The notes beneath the pieces were generated by a model that saw nothing but the letters and a program-made list of their open reading frames with translations, searched no databases and was not told where the DNA came from. Shown here piece after piece: positions 44,991 through 54,570 of a stretch of 64,000 bases of DNA. The stretch comes from Nostoc sp. C052 (lineage in GTDB: Bacteria > Cyanobacteriota > Cyanobacteriia > Cyanobacteriales > Nostocaceae). Both the position numbers and the translations under genes were made by a program. Numbering within the stretch: the first letter of the stretch is position 1; the number at the start of each line of letters is the position of its first letter. The stretch is taken from positions 1,736,001 to 1,800,000 of the forward strand of contig NZ_CP040272.1 in assembly GCF_013393905.1 (NCBI RefSeq), read 5' to 3'.

Positions 44991-45797
44991 GTGCAAAAAA
45001 AGTCAGTCGTAAGGACTATAAAATTGCAACCAAAAAGAAATTTTGAGCAATCTTGGATTACACGCTGTTTTGCAGCAATACTGCTCTTTGGTCAGGTGTG
45101 GCTACATTTACTCCAAGGAAAAACATACTATCGTAAAATTCTGCAACATCTCGTGACTGCTGGGCCAGGTTCTATCTATCCAGTTCTTCTTGTCAGTGGT
45201 TTTGCCGGAATGATTTTTACTATTCAGACGGCGAGGGAATTAGTCAGATTTGGGGCTGTCGATGCAGTGGGAGGTGCTTTTGCCTTAGCTTTTTGTAGAG
45301 AATTAGCTCCAATTTTGACCGCTAGTATTATGGCAGGACAAGTAGGTTCTGCTTTTGCAGCAGAAATAGGTGCAATGCGAGTTACCGAGCAAATTGATGC
45401 ACTTTATATGCTCAAAACTGATCCAATTGATTATCTAGTACTTCCTAGAGTAATTGCTTGTTGTTTGATGGTGCCTTTGATGACGATTTTAGCTTTAGTT
45501 ACAGGCATTATCGGTGGAATTTTTGCCGCCTCACAGTTTTACCAAATTATTCCCGAAACATTTTTAGAATCAGTCAGAAATTTTTTACAGCCGTCAGATT
45601 TGTTTATTATTTTACTAAAAGGGTTTATTTTTGGAGTACTGGTTGCTGTCATTGGCTGTAGTTGGGGTTTAACTACTAGAGGGGGAGCAAAAGAAGTAGG
45701 AGAATCGGCAACAAAAGCAGTTGTTACTAGTTGGGTGTCAATTTTTATCATGGATTTTTTCCTCTCTCTGTTGCTGTTTGAACAGCCTGCATTTTGA
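44991..45797 (+). CDS. MlaE/YrbE family ABC transporter permease
   Basis: This 268-aa protein starts at GTG. The family core is visible: GPGSIYPVLLVSGFAGMIFT, FCRELAPILTASIMAGQVGS, EIGAMRVTEQIDAL and GCSWGLTTRGGAKEVGESAT. MlaE-type permeases move phospholipids between inner and outer membranes (in plastids, TGD1 moves lipid precursors). No ATPase or MCE-domain gene is adjacent, so its partners are elsewhere, as is usual in cyanobacteria. The start is somewhat uncertain because no good ribosome site is near the GTG. Confidence 0.92.
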   Translation: MQKKSVVRTIKLQPKRNFEQSWITRCFAAILLFGQVWLHLLQGKTYYRKILQHLVTAGPGSIYPVLLVSGFAGMIFTIQTARELVRFGAVDAVGGAFALAFCRELAPILTASIMAGQVGSAFAAEIGAMRVTEQIDALYMLKTDPIDYLVLPRVIACCLMVPLMTILALVTGIIGGIFAASQFYQIIPETFLESVRNFLQPSDLFIILLKGFIFGVLVAVIGCSWGLTTRGGAKEVGESATKAVVTSWVSIFIMDFFLSLLLFEQPAF

Positions 45798-45873
45798 ACC
45801 TAAGTATTGAACTGGGAATTGGGGATCGGAGTCTCTTAAGATAAGTACGTGGATTCAGACCCCAACCAAAATA

Positions 45874-45910
45874 TTGAACCTCACACGACTCAAGATCGTG
45901 TGAGGTTCAA
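45874..45910. terminator. 15-bp perfect hairpin between convergent genes
   Basis: TTGAACCTCACACGA pairs with TCGTGTGAGGTTCAA around a 7-base loop. It lies between the mlaE-like gene and the opposite-strand membrane protein gene, and is probably bidirectional. Confidence 0.65.
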
Positions 45911-45977
45911 AAGTAATACTGATTCTGAATCGTTGGCACAGCCCGCAGCAGATATCGCTAGCTTTTTTGGGTAGACT

Positions 45978-46427
45978 TCATGACGTTAGGGAAATGTGGG
46001 AATATATTAACTTATAAATTAGCCCACCCAAAGCTAAACCTCCCAATGAAAAGATAGACGCAGTGGAAAAGGCTAACCCTTCCCTAAGACCGGCTCTTTG
46101 AAAGTCTATCCTGACTAATATAGTCGCTGAAATGATGAGTAAGGTATCAAGAAATACCCGAAACCAGGCAATCATGATAAAAAATAAAAAAGCTGCTAAG
46201 ACGGCAACACCGAAAGTCCTGGTATTTGATTTAAGTAAAATACTGTAATAGTATGTCATCTTCGGCCAAGGAGCGGTCAAGGTTACGATTAAAAGCAAGA
46301 TAGCAACTACAGTTACCACCCACACAAATAGAGGGGCACGAGTTTCAGATATTACCCAGCCCAAAGTACTATAACTAAGCAGTACTAGCGCCAGGGAGAC
46401 CCAAGGAACTCTTTTCAAAATTGACAT
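45978..46427 (-). CDS. four-helix membrane protein of unknown function
   Basis: In this 149-aa protein hydrophobic helices lie at about 9-27, 32-51, 68-95 and 122-140. KRVPWVSLALVLLSYSTLGW opens it. ARIDFQRAGLREGLAFSTAS-like residues between helices three and four are the most polar part. Its style is typical of cyanobacteria-specific conserved proteins, but I cannot name a family. Confidence 0.6.
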   Translation of the reverse strand: MSILKRVPWVSLALVLLSYSTLGWVISETRAPLFVWVVTVVAILLLIVTLTAPWPKMTYYYSILLKSNTRTFGVAVLAAFLFFIMIAWFRVFLDTLLIISATILVRIDFQRAGLREGLAFSTASIFSLGGLALGGLIYKLIYSHISLTS

Positions 46428-46837
46428 GGGTTAATATTCCTAGTACAGGGTCAAGATTTTATTCGATAACTAACAATAACTAAGTGTAGTAACTCAAGAC
46501 TTGATTTTGCTTGAGGGCTTGCTCAGTTTATGATGGCTGTCCTTCCTCAAGGATATCCCAGTATAAAAGGAGTTTTTCAGGATGTGGGTATCAATGAGAC
46601 AAGAAACCAGAAGTTTTTGCAGATGAAATTATGTAGATTTTGGTTATATAGCTTAAACTGGTAAGTCTATCATCATATTTTCTTATAGCTTCAATCAATA
46701 GGCTGTTATGCTCTTCCCAAGAAAGCCAAACAAGTTTGTCGATAATTGCGGTACAAAGTAGTTAAATATGTTGTTAAAGATTTGTAAACTGTTAGCAGCC
46801 GAGTAGCCGCGTGTCACATCTTGTTTAAGGAATTATC
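46428..46837. other. 410-bp intergenic region upstream of cruF
   Basis: No gene is visible. AAGGAA lies six bases before the cruF ATG. A short palindrome-poor, AT-rich stretch probably holds divergent promoters. Confidence 0.4.
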
Positions 46838-47746
46838 ATGAGACAACTTGTTATTGCTGAACGCGTATGCCTCATTGGTCATATCGTGTCAAAAGCCTTT
46901 GGACTAGTAGGGATGCTACTGGTCGTACCTAATGCCGAAATAATTTTAAACTCATCGCAGGTTGGAGAAACTGCCATAGAGTTAAGTATGGCTGGCGGTG
47001 GTGTCGTGGATATCATCTTGGGGACAATAGCTGTCTCTATTTATGCTTACCGGACGTTGGGATTAGGAACTTGGCTAGCATTTATGTTGCCGGCTGTGTT
47101 TATCTCCTTGGGGAGTGAACTACTGGGAACTAGTACAGGATTTCCATTTGGTGATTATAGTTACTTGAGTGGTTTGGGTTATAAAATTGGGGGGCTAGTT
47201 CCTTTCACAATTCCTTTATCTTGGTTCTATGTTGGGCTGTCGTCTTACTTAATTGCTAGAACTGGTTTGAAAGTGGCTCAAAAACCCAGTTGGGGACGCC
47301 ATATTGCTGCGATAGCTGTTGGTGCTTTACTCTTCACTTGCTGGGACTTTGCCCTTGAGCCAGCTATGAGTCAATCTTCTTTGCCCTTCTGGTATTGGGA
47401 AGAACCAGGAGCTTTTTTTGGGACACCTTACCAGAACTATGCAGGTTGGTTTGGTACTAGCGCCCTGTTTATGAGTGTGGCAGGATTATTGTGGAGAAAT
47501 ACCTCGATTAAATTAGAGCGATCGCAACTTAATCTGCCCTTAGTAGTTTATTTAACTAACTTTGGCTTCGCTGCCGGTCTTAGCTTGGCAGCTGGGTTCT
47601 CTATCCCTGTGTTACTCGGTTTATTGCTAGGTGTAACTCCTGCCGTAGCGCTGTGGTTCAGGAGTTCAACCACACTAACTGAAGTTACTTTTGAACCAGT
47701 AACCAAAGAAGTATCAGTAGCCAAGGTTGAAGTTGCCTTGAAATAA
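46838..47746 (+). CDS. cruF: carotenoid 1',2'-hydratase CruF
   Basis: This 302-aa integral membrane protein has about eight helices. GSELLGTSTGFPFGDYSYLS, WDFALEPAMSQ and PYQNYAGWFGTSALF are hallmarks of the CruF/bisanhydrobacterioruberin-hydratase (CrtC-unrelated) family. CruF adds water to the psi end of gamma-carotene derivatives on the way to myxol glycosides (myxoxanthophyll). cruG follows on the same strand after 142 bp, as in other cyanobacteria. AAGGAA precedes the ATG. Confidence 0.92.
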   Translation: MRQLVIAERVCLIGHIVSKAFGLVGMLLVVPNAEIILNSSQVGETAIELSMAGGGVVDIILGTIAVSIYAYRTLGLGTWLAFMLPAVFISLGSELLGTSTGFPFGDYSYLSGLGYKIGGLVPFTIPLSWFYVGLSSYLIARTGLKVAQKPSWGRHIAAIAVGALLFTCWDFALEPAMSQSSLPFWYWEEPGAFFGTPYQNYAGWFGTSALFMSVAGLLWRNTSIKLERSQLNLPLVVYLTNFGFAAGLSLAAGFSIPVLLGLLLGVTPAVALWFRSSTTLTEVTFEPVTKEVSVAKVEVALK

Positions 47747-47756
47747 GTCTATTTGG

Positions 47757-47880
47757 GATTGGGGACTGGGGAGCGGGAAGAAGCAAGGGAGCAGGGAGCA
47801 AGGGAGAAGAGTTTTCTCTTCTGCACCCCCCCTCTGCCTCTTTTCAATGCCCCACGACCAATGCCCCACGACCAATGCCC
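47757..47880. repeat. STRR-rich spacer between cruF and cruG
   Basis: GGGGATT/GGGGACT and GGGAGCA heptamers are followed by CCACGACCAATGCC tandem copies. About 47804-47852 is the near-complement of 49095-49145 beyond cruG, so cruG sits between inverted repeats. Confidence 0.75.
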
Positions 47881-47888
47881 AATGAATA

Positions 47889-49085
47889 ATGAATAATAAC
47901 ACCGCTTTGATAGTAGAAAGCGCTATTTCCCTTTTTTTGCTACTTATCCAATTACCAGCAACGGCGATTCTGTTTTCGCGCCTATTAAAGGGGCCAAGAC
48001 GGCATCCTCCAATAGAACCCCAACAGCCAACACCTGAGCTTTTGGGTAAGGTTAGCGTAGTTGTTCCTACACTCAACGAGGCACTTCGCATTAGCCCTCT
48101 GTTGGCTGGTTTAAGTCAGCAAAGCTATGAAGTTCGGGAAATTATGGTTGTAGACAGTAAGTCAAGTGATGGTACTCCTGACTTGGTAAAAACCTCACAG
48201 CAGAAAGATCCGCGCTTTCGCCTGATGACAGATGATCCCTTACCCTCTGGTTGGGTGGGGCGACCTTGGGCTTTGCATAACGGTTTTCTATATAGCTCAG
48301 AAGCGAGTCAGTGGTTTCTGGGGTTGGATGCTGATATCCAACCACATCCTGGTTTAGTGGCTGGTTTAGTGAAGACAGCCGAAGCACAAGGCTATGACCT
48401 TGTTTCCCTTTCACCCCAATTCATCCTCAAATATCCTGGGGAGTGCTGGCTACAACCGGCTTTGTTGATGACTCTACTTTACCGATTTGATCCAGCGGGG
48501 GTCAATACAGAGCAGCCAGAAAGGGTAATGGCAAATGGGCAATGTTTTTTGTGTCGTCGCTCCGTTTTAGCGGCTGTAGGTGGTTATAGCAGTGCGAAGA
48601 GTTCTTTTTGTGATGATGTTACCTTGGCACGAAATATTGCTGCTCAAGGGTATAAGGTAGGCTTTTTAGACGGCGCAAAGGTGCTAAAGGTAAGGATGTA
48701 TGAAGGGGCAATGGAGACGTGGAAGGAATGGGGGCGGAGTCTCGATCTTAAGGATGCGACTTCTAGTTCTCAGTTGTGGGGAGATTTATGGCTACTCACA
48801 TCTGTTCAAGGTCTACCCCTGTTAATTATTCTCACTTTTTTGTTGATTTCTCCCCCACTCTCACATTCGCCCACTCCCCCACTCCTGCTGCTGGGACTAA
48901 ATTTATTCCTGCTGGTAATTCGCTTTGCTATGCTGATAGCGATCGCACCTTCCTACGATCGCACAAGCGCTAAAGGCGGCTGGTTGTTCTGGCTTTCCCC
49001 TTTTGCCGATCCCTTAGCTGTACTGCGAATCTTCTTATCTGCATTCCACACGCCGCGCGAGTGGCGAGGACGCAAGTATATATAG
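47889..49085 (+). CDS. cruG: carotenoid 2'-O-glycosyltransferase CruG
   Basis: In this 398-aa protein an N-terminal membrane helix (about 5-27) precedes a GT2 catalytic domain: VSVVVPTLNEALRISPLLAG, VDSKSSDGTPDLV, LGLDADIQPHPG (DxD) and FCDDVTLARNIAAQGYKVGF. Two or three C-terminal helices follow. CruG attaches the sugar (fucose, rhamnose or similar) to the 2'-OH of myxol. The adjacency to cruF supports the call. The start codon sits in a TGAATAA tandem repeat. The gene is flanked by inverted STRR copies. Confidence 0.9.
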   Translation: MNNNTALIVESAISLFLLLIQLPATAILFSRLLKGPRRHPPIEPQQPTPELLGKVSVVVPTLNEALRISPLLAGLSQQSYEVREIMVVDSKSSDGTPDLVKTSQQKDPRFRLMTDDPLPSGWVGRPWALHNGFLYSSEASQWFLGLDADIQPHPGLVAGLVKTAEAQGYDLVSLSPQFILKYPGECWLQPALLMTLLYRFDPAGVNTEQPERVMANGQCFLCRRSVLAAVGGYSSAKSSFCDDVTLARNIAAQGYKVGFLDGAKVLKVRMYEGAMETWKEWGRSLDLKDATSSSQLWGDLWLLTSVQGLPLLIILTFLLISPPLSHSPTPPLLLLGLNLFLLVIRFAMLIAIAPSYDRTSAKGGWLFWLSPFADPLAVLRIFLSAFHTPREWRGRKYI

Positions 49086-49094
49086 CGGGGCATT

Positions 49095-49145
49095 GGGCAT
49101 TGAAAAGAGGCAGAGGGGCGGGGTGCGGAGGGGAAAACTCTTCTC
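49095..49145. repeat. inverted copy of the cruF-cruG spacer repeat
   Basis: GGGCATTGAAAAGAGGCAGA and the following ~30 bases are the near-complement of about 47804-47852. The pair brackets cruG. Confidence 0.7.
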
Positions 49146-49423
49146 TCTCCCTTGTCTCCCTTGTCTCCCTGCCCCCATCGGTGAGAGGTTAAGGTTATAG
49201 AGCTTTTGTCAATAAGCAATAGTACTTAAAATTTGGGGGAAAATGGGGCTAATCAACAGAATTTTTGGGCTAGCGATCGCGTCATATTTAAAAGGATCAT
49301 TCGTTCTTGCATCCAAATTCAGTAGAAAGCTTTATTTAATACTCACTTTTTTAGCAAATTTTCCGCAGAGTTACTAATTGACAAAAATGATTTCGTCTTA
49401 ACCTCTCACGAATGCCCTGCCCC

Positions 49424-50332
49424 CTACTCCTCTTCACCTCCTACTTGATCCCCGCGTTCCAACTCCCAAAGAATTTGATTTCCTTCACGGCGTACCCGTG
49501 ACACTATCCAGTTTCGCCAGCGCCATTGATCTCCACGACTGGTGACAGCACTGGCATGGACATCCATCAAGTCTGCTAACTCAGAACTGGTGATTAAGTA
49601 TCCTTTTTCAGAAATTTCGTCAGCTATACGCAGAGTTTCGACCAAGCTGCGGAGTTGCGAAACCCTCATTTCTGGCGGTTTTTCATCGGTTACGGCCGCA
49701 GTTGGCCCAGTTGATGGTTCCATAACGGTTATTTCTGGTGCAGAAGTACTGATTTTTTGCGGACTTTGGTTAATTATTCTAGAGTTTTTTTCATAATCAG
49801 CTACTTTTGCTACATTTAGTTCATTTGTGGAAGGTAAAGATTTATAAAAATCTGTAGAAGATAATTGTTGTAGGGAAGGGGTTTTGCCACTTGCATAGGT
49901 GCGAGCGATCGCATCACAACGTTCGTTACCTATGTTACCAGAATGTCCCCGGACGTGTTGCCATTTTACCTGTTGGGTATTGAGTTCATCTAAGATTTCT
50001 AAAAGGTCTTGGTTTTGGACGGGTTTACCATCTGATTTTTTCCAGCCTTTCTTTTTCCAGCCTTTCACCCACTTGGTAACGCAGTTAATCAGGTATTCGC
50101 TATCGGTATGAAGGGTGATGGGTTCTGCTTGTTGAGATGTTTGCAGGAATTGAAGTGCAGCGATCGCAGCCTGCATCTCCATTTTATTATTAGTGGTATG
50201 AGGGGATGCATCGCCTATTTCGTGGATTGAGCCATCGCTGAAGTAGATGACTACACCCCAACCGCCAGGGCCAGGATTACCAGTGCAAGCACCATCGGTG
50301 TATATACTTTGAATTTTGGGTTGGGTGGGCAT
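49424..50332 (-). CDS. rnhA: ribonuclease HI with C-terminal extension
   Basis: In this 302-aa protein the RNase H domain (1-150) has all four acidic residues: Asp13 (IYTDGACTGNPGPGGWG), Glu52 (NNKMEMQAA), Asp77 (LHTDSEYL) and the Asp of NERCDAIA. It cleaves RNA in RNA-DNA hybrids. A linker (about 155-225) leads to a small helical C-terminal domain (ISEKGYLITSSELADLMDVH...) resembling a winged helix, so the protein is about twice the usual length. The extension may bind nucleic acid. Confidence 0.92.
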   Translation of the reverse strand: MPTQPKIQSIYTDGACTGNPGPGGWGVVIYFSDGSIHEIGDASPHTTNNKMEMQAAIAALQFLQTSQQAEPITLHTDSEYLINCVTKWVKGWKKKGWKKSDGKPVQNQDLLEILDELNTQQVKWQHVRGHSGNIGNERCDAIARTYASGKTPSLQQLSSTDFYKSLPSTNELNVAKVADYEKNSRIINQSPQKISTSAPEITVMEPSTGPTAAVTDEKPPEMRVSQLRSLVETLRIADEISEKGYLITSSELADLMDVHASAVTSRGDQWRWRNWIVSRVRREGNQILWELERGDQVGGEEE

Positions 50333-50516
50333 GGTTTGGGTATCGAACCGCGAAGGACGCTAAGGACGCTAAGGAAAGAGTTATTAGCGGCATTTTGTTA
50401 ATAATATCCAGGTTATTATACTGATAAACTTTTCCTTTAGTTCTAGAATCGCTTGCCCAAATAGCAATCTCTAAAACTGATATTCAATTGCGTTTTTTTG
50501 TAGTGCTTCTTTACGT

Positions 50517-51260
50517 TCACTCCGAACGATAGGCAAGGCGGAGACTTTGGATTAAAATCATCAAAGATGCGATCGCCATTAATCCGCCCCAAAACCAGTA
50601 AGGTAAAAGCAAATATCGCTGCATTTGCGCTGTATCAGAAATTCCAAGGGGGCCAGCAGAACTACTAAATAGATAATCAAGTTGATGGTACGTACTTACA
50701 CAAGCTTGTACACCCAGAAATTGAATAGCAAAACCTTGCGCCCAACGAGGTGCTTTCAGGGCGATACCTAAGATTATTAAACCCAGCAAGGGAATTGCCA
50801 CCAATCCAAACCAGGAACGCACCCAAATTAATGTCGAAAATAGCAGAAAACTCCCTAATATTTTTAAACTCAAGGAAGCTGCTGTAAAACTGCGGGAAGC
50901 CAGAATCAAAGCTGCACCAGCAATAGGTGGCCCCATTGGCCCTGCGGCTGCAATTATTGCCGGGCCAATTGGCCCCAATAACGACCGGATGCCATAAGTT
51001 GCAACACCGGAACCATTGCTAAAAATCTGCAATTTCTGGAACTGTCCCCCTAATAGCAGTGCCATTAAGCCGTGACCCATTTCATGAAACCAAGTTGCCA
51101 GAATGGTAAATGGGTATAAGATATAGTCACCTCCTGGTATTTGCCACAATAAAGCAGTTGCGATCGCTGCGGCAACTAGCCAGGTAAGTCCCATACGTTC
51201 AACAACTGGCGGGGCTTCTTTGGTAAGTAAGGTTTCAAAATTTTTACTTGATTCCCTCAT
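50517..51260 (-). CDS. M50 family membrane metallopeptidase-like protein
   Basis: This 247-aa protein has about six hydrophobic segments. HEMGH at 59-63 is the zinc-binding HExxH motif placed in a membrane-embedded helix, as in M50 site-2-protease relatives. GPIGPAIIAAAGPMGPPIAG follows. I do not see the classical NPDG third-ligand motif, so the activity is not certain; the protein matches the shorter M50B-like group annotated in cyanobacteria. The substrate is unknown. Confidence 0.78.
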   Translation of the reverse strand: MRESSKNFETLLTKEAPPVVERMGLTWLVAAAIATALLWQIPGGDYILYPFTILATWFHEMGHGLMALLLGGQFQKLQIFSNGSGVATYGIRSLLGPIGPAIIAAAGPMGPPIAGAALILASRSFTAASLSLKILGSFLLFSTLIWVRSWFGLVAIPLLGLIILGIALKAPRWAQGFAIQFLGVQACVSTYHQLDYLFSSSAGPLGISDTAQMQRYLLLPYWFWGGLMAIASLMILIQSLRLAYRSE

Positions 51261-51612
51261 AGGACACTTGATTTTAGATTTTAGATTTTAGATTTTAGAT
51301 TTTAGATTATTCCCCCGATTAATTCGTGGGGCATTCAATTTTGGATTTTAGATTATTCCTTCAATCTAAAATCCAAAATTTAAAATTGACGGCGTATTTT
51401 CATCTATCCTAATGTAATTATTGAAGTATTAGAGTTGCTGAGGAATGCAACAATTCGCACATCGAAGCGACGGCTGTAAACTATGGCGCTATCAAGAACA
51501 ACATAGCCATCCGTCGCTTGTCTGATGCAGTTTATTTGTTTCTCCTCCACAAGCGATGCTGGAGGATAGGCGGAAAATACTTAGACTGATATCACAATTG
51601 AGCGAAAATCAG
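51261..51612. other. intergenic region with TTAGATT heptamer array
   Basis: About 51270-51308 is a tandem run of the 7-mer TTAGATT. A second imperfect copy and its complement (TTGGATTTTAGATTATTCC / TCTAAAATCCAAAA) follow at about 51340-51385 and could fold into a hairpin. No gene is visible. Confidence 0.7.
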
Positions 51613-52485
51613 TTAAGCAAGTTGAAAGAGAAATGTCATCAAGTCTCCTTTACCTAAGCTGATGCGATCGCCTGGTCGCAAGCGATGACGGTTGCCTGGT
51701 AAAAGTGGCAAATTATTAATATAAGTGCCATTAGAACTTCCCACATCCTCTACATAGTGAGCATCTCCCTCGACGCGAATATCTGCATGAATCCGCGAGA
51801 CAATTTCTGAATTAGTAAATCCTGAAACATCTATATCAGGGGGAATCCGGTCATTGGGTTTACCGATATGAACCACAGAGAGATTTTGCGGCAATTCAAT
51901 TAAGCGATCGCTTTGAACGTGGATTAACCGCGCTGTAACCTGCTGCAATTGCGTTCTAGCAGCAGTTGCAGTTGTTGCTGGTGGCGGGGATACTTCGGCT
52001 TCAGAGGTCGGTTCTGGTTCCAAAGGTGGTGGAGTAGGAATACTTTGTACAGAAACTACAGGTTGAATCGCGATGGTTGGCGCTGGTTCTGGCGGGCTGG
52101 TTGGTGTAACAGGTATCTGTGGCGCTGGTTCTGGGGGAACTGCTACCTCTGTTGGTGGTAAAGATGATTCGGGGGGACGGGAGTTAGTAGATTCGTCGAT
52201 TCCCAAAGCATTTGGTTGTAAAAGTTCTAGCAGTGGATCGGGTGGTACTAACGGCGGTACTTCCACAGAAATATCTGGAGTGACTGTTGTAGCTACTGCT
52301 GTATGAACATGTGGAACTCCTGCTGAGTGAAGGTTATAGCCACACTGACCGCAAAATGCAGCATCTGCCTGCACAGTTGCCCCACAACTGGGACAATTAG
52401 TAGTCGCGGGTAACGGTGTATAACAAGCTTCACATTGGACAGCACCATCAGGGTTGGGATGATTGCAATTAGGGCAGACGATCAT
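51613..52485 (-). CDS. zinc-ribbon and FHA domain protein
   Basis: In this 290-aa protein two zinc ribbons lie at Cys4/7/18/21 and Cys31/34/45/48. A long Pro/Thr/Ser-rich linker (about 70-185) is followed by an FHA domain (about 205-288) with SRIHADI and DVGSSNGTYINN. FHA domains bind phosphothreonine, so this is a reader for Ser/Thr kinases such as those common in Nostoc-type genomes. The zinc ribbons suggest recruitment to another protein or nucleic acid. The partner is not identifiable here. Confidence 0.9.
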   Translation of the reverse strand: MIVCPNCNHPNPDGAVQCEACYTPLPATTNCPSCGATVQADAAFCGQCGYNLHSAGVPHVHTAVATTVTPDISVEVPPLVPPDPLLELLQPNALGIDESTNSRPPESSLPPTEVAVPPEPAPQIPVTPTSPPEPAPTIAIQPVVSVQSIPTPPPLEPEPTSEAEVSPPPATTATAARTQLQQVTARLIHVQSDRLIELPQNLSVVHIGKPNDRIPPDIDVSGFTNSEIVSRIHADIRVEGDAHYVEDVGSSNGTYINNLPLLPGNRHRLRPGDRISLGKGDLMTFLFQLA

Positions 52486-52599
52486 CGATATTTAGCCTTT
52501 GTTCAAGATCATCATAAATATAGGTAGGACTGGCAAGCAGAGGGCGGCCCTAACTTTAGATTCTAGCAATTACTGCTAATGAAACAATGAATTGGACAC

Positions 52600-52712
52600 T
52601 GTTACGCAGGGGGCAAGGGGGCAGGGGGAAGGGGGAAGGGAGCAGAGGAGGCAGGGGAGCAGGGAAAGAAAAACTATTGATTATTGCCCAGTCCCCAATA
52701 CCCAATACCCAA
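52600..52712. repeat. STRR-type G-rich repeat downstream of pgl
   Basis: GGGGGCAAGGGGGCAGGGGG-type repeats are followed by CCCAATACCCAATACCCAAT tandem copies. They fill the gap between the FHA gene and pgl. Confidence 0.6.
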
Positions 52713-53435
52713 TTATTGTTGGATTTCCAAACCTGCTGCTGCATCCAGCAGCCACCAAAGTTCTCCTTGGGGCCGAATTAAGCGGGATGGGTAAGTGAAA
52801 TCATCGGCCACAGGTGCAAAGATTTGCGCTAAAGCTGGTCGTTTATTAGCACCAGCAACCAGAAAAATTACGCTGCGAGCAGAGTTGATGAAGGGGTAGG
52901 TGAAAGTGATCCTGGGGTTTCCGTCTTTGTTACCGACAGTAACTAGGCGATCGCGTACTTTGAGAGCCTCTGTGTGGGGAAACAAAGATGCAGTATGTGC
53001 ATCATCACCCATTCCTAGTAATACTACATCCAACGCGGGAAACTCAACCCCAGGAGAATTGAAAAATTCTTTGAGATGTTGTTCATACTTGGCAGCAGCT
53101 AGCTCTGGATTGGCTTCTAAAGTCGATACGGGGTGAATGTTAGCTGCTGGGATATCAACACGATCTAGCCATGCACGACGCGTCATCAGTTCATTGCTAT
53201 CGGGGTGATCTGGTGGTACGTAGCGCTCATCTCCCCAGAATATATGAATTTTATCCCAAGGTAATTTTTGAGTAGCGATCGCTTCGTATAACGGTTTAGG
53301 TGTACTGCCACCAGACAAGGCGATGGTAAACTGCCCACGCTGCTCAATGGCAGTTTCTAGCTTAGACAGAATTAATTTTAGCGCTCGTGCAACCAGCGCC
53401 GGCTGATCCGGTAGAACTTCAATGGTTTTGTTCAT
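52713..53435 (-). CDS. pgl: 6-phosphogluconolactonase
   Basis: This 240-aa enzyme hydrolyses 6-phosphogluconolactone in the oxidative pentose phosphate pathway. Signatures are ALSGGSTPKPLYEAIA, HIFWGDERYVPPDHPDSNE, LLGMGDDAHTASLFP and FVTYPFINSA-like residues, matching DevB/SOL-type lactonases in length and order. In cyanobacteria this pathway supplies NADPH in the dark and in heterocysts. No operon partner is evident. Confidence 0.95.
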   Translation of the reverse strand: MNKTIEVLPDQPALVARALKLILSKLETAIEQRGQFTIALSGGSTPKPLYEAIATQKLPWDKIHIFWGDERYVPPDHPDSNELMTRRAWLDRVDIPAANIHPVSTLEANPELAAAKYEQHLKEFFNSPGVEFPALDVVLLGMGDDAHTASLFPHTEALKVRDRLVTVGNKDGNPRITFTYPFINSARSVIFLVAGANKRPALAQIFAPVADDFTYPSRLIRPQGELWWLLDAAAGLEIQQ

Positions 53436-53708
53436 GGCTTCATCATCATATTGCTGGCTTCCAGCAATACCATACCGAACTTATTACAATCCCCCTTTTT
53501 AACTTTTGAAATATTTAACATAGTCCATATAAGTAGGCTAGAAAAATGTAGATGCTCATTATCACCTTCAACCCTAAGTTGTCAGTCGTCAGTCGTACTA
53601 ACTACTAACCAGTCTGATGATTATTTTATTTACATCCAGTTACTTGATACTTGGTTGATTAACGCCACAAAGAATACATTTATTAATTCTTATTAAAAAT
53701 TAATAAAC

Positions 53709-54452
53709 CTAATTAATCACAAACAAACTTTCCCAGTCTGCGATCGCTTCGCGTTGGGCAATTAACAATTCCTGAATTCCTTTTTGGGCCACATCTAGCA
53801 ATTTATCCAACTGAGTACGGCTAAAGCTGCCTTCTTCGGCTGTTCCTTGGACTTCAATGATTCCCAGATGTTGATTCATTACCACGTTAAAATCTACTGT
53901 TGCAGACACATCTTCTATGTAATTAAGATCCAAAAATGGCTCTTCCTCCAGTAATCCTACGGAAACTGCTGCAACCTGACCACACAGAGGCGATCGCTCC
54001 AACACGCCCTCTTGCAACAATTTAGAAACCGCATGAGCCAACGCCACAAATGAGCCTGTAATAGCTGTTGTCCGAGTTCCAGCGTCCGCTTGCAACACAT
54101 CAGCATCAACAGTCAGCGTGCGTTCTCCCAGTGCCTCAAAATCCACTGCTGCGCGTAAGCTACGTCCAATTAAACGTTGAATTTCTTGCGTCCGTCCAGA
54201 TAATTTCAATAATTCCCTTTCTTGCCGTTTTTGGGTAGCAGATGGTAGCATCCGGTACTCAGCAGTTAACCAGCCTTTACCAGTTCCTTCAAGAAACTTT
54301 GGAACTCCCTTATTAACGCTAACAGTACAAAGTACCTGAGTATCACCGCATCTTGCGAGAACAGAACCAGGGGCAAAGCGGGTGAAATTGGGGTAAAAGC
54401 TGATCGGACGTAGTTCGTAGGGAAGACGACCATCAGGACGCTGCCAAGCCAT
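53709..54452 (-). CDS. rph: ribonuclease PH
   Basis: This 247-aa phosphate-dependent exoribonuclease trims tRNA 3' ends. The opening MAWQRPDGRLPYELRPISFY is followed by GTGKGWLTAEYRMLPSATQK, EIQRLIGRSLRAAVDF and DVLQADAGTRTTAITGSFVA, with the conserved catalytic and phosphate-binding residues. It lies upstream of neighbours on both sides by over 100 bp, and there is no clear operon. Confidence 0.96.
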   Translation of the reverse strand: MAWQRPDGRLPYELRPISFYPNFTRFAPGSVLARCGDTQVLCTVSVNKGVPKFLEGTGKGWLTAEYRMLPSATQKRQERELLKLSGRTQEIQRLIGRSLRAAVDFEALGERTLTVDADVLQADAGTRTTAITGSFVALAHAVSKLLQEGVLERSPLCGQVAAVSVGLLEEEPFLDLNYIEDVSATVDFNVVMNQHLGIIEVQGTAEEGSFSRTQLDKLLDVAQKGIQELLIAQREAIADWESLFVIN

Positions 54453-54570
54453 TGGAGTTGCCTCAAGTTTTACAGTACTGCCTTATAGATTACCTTAGTG
54501 TTGTAAATCTACTGGGGATTAGGGACTGGGGACTGGGGATGGTGAAGAATTTTTCCTAACTCCTAACTCT

